From Halobacteriaceae archaeon Tc-Br11_E2g27 (GTDB lineage Archaea; Halobacteriota; Halobacteria; Halobacteriales; Haloarculaceae): 5,086 nt of DNA. The notes under the pieces are model-generated. The model saw only the letters and a list, made by a program, of their open reading frames with translations, ran no database searches and had not been told where the DNA came from. Below are positions 4,144 to 5,086 of this stretch, one piece after another; within the stretch, counting starts at the first letter, position 1, and each line of letters starts with the position of its first letter. The translations under genes and the position numbers were made by a program. Location: positions 1-5,086 of the forward strand of contig LKNH01000203.1 in the NCBI GenBank assembly GCA_001564135.1, written 5' to 3'.

Positions 4144-5086
4144 ATGGAATTTCAGTCGACACCGATTGATATTGGGACAACACGTCCGCTCGTGTTGGTC
4201 CATACGGATGACGCAGCGGAACTGGGGGCGCATCCGCTTGACCGCGTTCGAATCACCTACAATGGTGCAACAACGACAGGCATCGTCAAAATAACTGAAG
4301 AGCTGGTATCTCCGGGCACGCTGGGCGTTACTGAACCGCTCCACGACATCGACGGTGCCGTCTCCGTTACGCTCGCCAGAGCACCGGAGTCAGTCGAATA
4401 TATCAAAAAGAAACTGGATGATATCGAACTCGAACAACACGAACTCGAATGCATCGTTCAGGACATCCACGAACACCGACTGTCGGATATTGAGCTGAGT
4501 GCGTACGTCTCCAGTATTTACACTAACGGGCTCTCGCTTGAGGAAACAAAGATGCTCACGCAGGCGATGAGTGATATCGGCGAACAACTGAGCTGGGACA
4601 CGCCAATTGTTGCAGACAAACACTCTATCGGCGGCGTTGCCGGCAACTGTGTCACGCCGATTCTCGTCGCAATCGTCACTGCTGCGGGCGTGACCATGCC
4701 GAAAACCTCCTCCAGAGCAGTGACTTCTCCGGCCGGAACGGCGGACGTGATGGAGGTATTCTGTCCGGTTGAGTTCAGCATCGACGAGATACAGGATATC
4801 GTCACCAGGACGAACGGCTGTCTCATCTGGGGTGGCGGGGTCAACCTCTCACCGGCCGATGACGAGATTATCCGTGCGGAAAATCCACTTTCGGTCGACC
4901 CGCCCGGCCAGCTGATGGCCTCCGTCCTCTCAAAAAAACAGAGCGCCGGTTCGACCCACGTGATTATCGACATTCCGTACGGCGAAGGGGCCAAAGTCGA
5001 GAGCCTCGTCGCCGCTCGTGAGCTGGCACACGATTTCAACCGAGTCGGCGCACATCTCGGGCTGGACGTCACCTGTGCGATTACCC
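4144..5086 (+). CDS. deoA: AMP phosphorylase (archaeal thymidine phosphorylase-like), N-terminal 314 codons
   Basis: The reading frame is open from ATG 4144 to the right edge; the family is about 500 residues, so roughly 60% is visible. Archaeal members phosphorolyse AMP (also CMP and UMP) to the free base and ribose 1,5-bisphosphate, feeding ribose carbon into central metabolism through ribose-1,5-bisphosphate isomerase and, in some archaea, a form III Rubisco. An N-terminal barrel-like domain of about 80 residues, characteristic of the archaeal type, precedes the thymidine phosphorylase helical domain. The phosphate-binding DKHSIGGVAGN (158-168) and the KTSSRAVTSPAGTAD segment (187-201) are clear, as is CLIWGGGVNLSPADD further on; having GG-V-A-G-N with TSPAGTAD is typical of the AMP-type. 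The start is set by GGAG at 4135 and by the family N-terminus. Activity on AMP rather than a nucleoside is inferred from family, since no pathway partner is in view. Confidence 0.88.
   Translation, partial: MEFQSTPIDIGTTRPLVLVHTDDAAELGAHPLDRVRITYNGATTTGIVKITEELVSPGTLGVTEPLHDIDGAVSVTLARAPESVEYIKKKLDDIELEQHELECIVQDIHEHRLSDIELSAYVSSIYTNGLSLEETKMLTQAMSDIGEQLSWDTPIVADKHSIGGVAGNCVTPILVAIVTAAGVTMPKTSSRAVTSPAGTADVMEVFCPVEFSIDEIQDIVTRTNGCLIWGGGVNLSPADDEIIRAENPLSVDPPGQLMASVLSKKQSAGSTHVIIDIPYGEGAKVESLVAARELAHDFNRVGAHLGLDVTCAIT

Noticed and set aside
4518..5072. 184-codon minus-strand frame opposite AMP phosphorylase
   Set aside because: Antisense to a clear phosphorylase; its serine- and proline-rich composition is typical of a shadow frame.
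1..5086. Mobile element, CRISPR array, tRNA or rRNA
   Set aside because: No transposase, long terminal inverted repeats, regularly spaced long repeats, or tRNA-like T-arm and acceptor sequences were seen on either strand by eye.

Overview
The window looks like a piece of a haloarchaeal (class Halobacteria) chromosome with fairly modest GC for that group. Four things point there. The proteins are acidic (rich in D and E, poor in K). One gene closely resembles the haloarchaeal CTAG methylase Zim. The RlmE-type rRNA methyltransferase carries a C-terminal TRAM domain. Several starts look leaderless, with an AT-rich box about 25-30 bases upstream, while others have GGTGA or GGAG ribosome-binding sites matching the archaeal 16S tail. 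No rRNA, tRNA, CRISPR array or insertion sequence was seen.

Left part, minus strand: the 5' end of a gene resembling the GCS2 (glutamate-cysteine ligase-like) superfamily runs off the left edge (1-238). Upstream of it lies a complete orphan beta-class DNA methyltransferase, Zim (355-1452), with no restriction endonuclease beside it.

Centre, plus strand: a two-gene cassette is transcribed divergently from zim. It encodes a 131-residue winged-helix protein (1580-1975) and, 3 bases later, a 115-residue PemK/MazF-fold protein (1979-2326). This is the best candidate for a little-described system: a type II toxin-antitoxin pair whose presumed antitoxin has a MarR/TrmB-like winged helix, sharing its promoter region with a genome-wide DNA methylase. 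The only two CTAG sites in the window, the expected Zim target, lie one in each of these two genes.

Right part, plus strand: the 23S rRNA 2'-O-methyltransferase RlmE with TRAM (2462-3247); a 180-base AT-rich spacer with an unusual set of CCTTTG motifs (3248-3427); an alpha/beta-hydrolase of the phospholipase/carboxylesterase family with an intact Ser-Asp-His triad (3428-4066); and the first 314 codons of an AMP phosphorylase/archaeal thymidine phosphorylase-like enzyme (4144 to the right edge), preceded by a stem-loop in its leader. These three are ordinary housekeeping or metabolic genes and need not work together.
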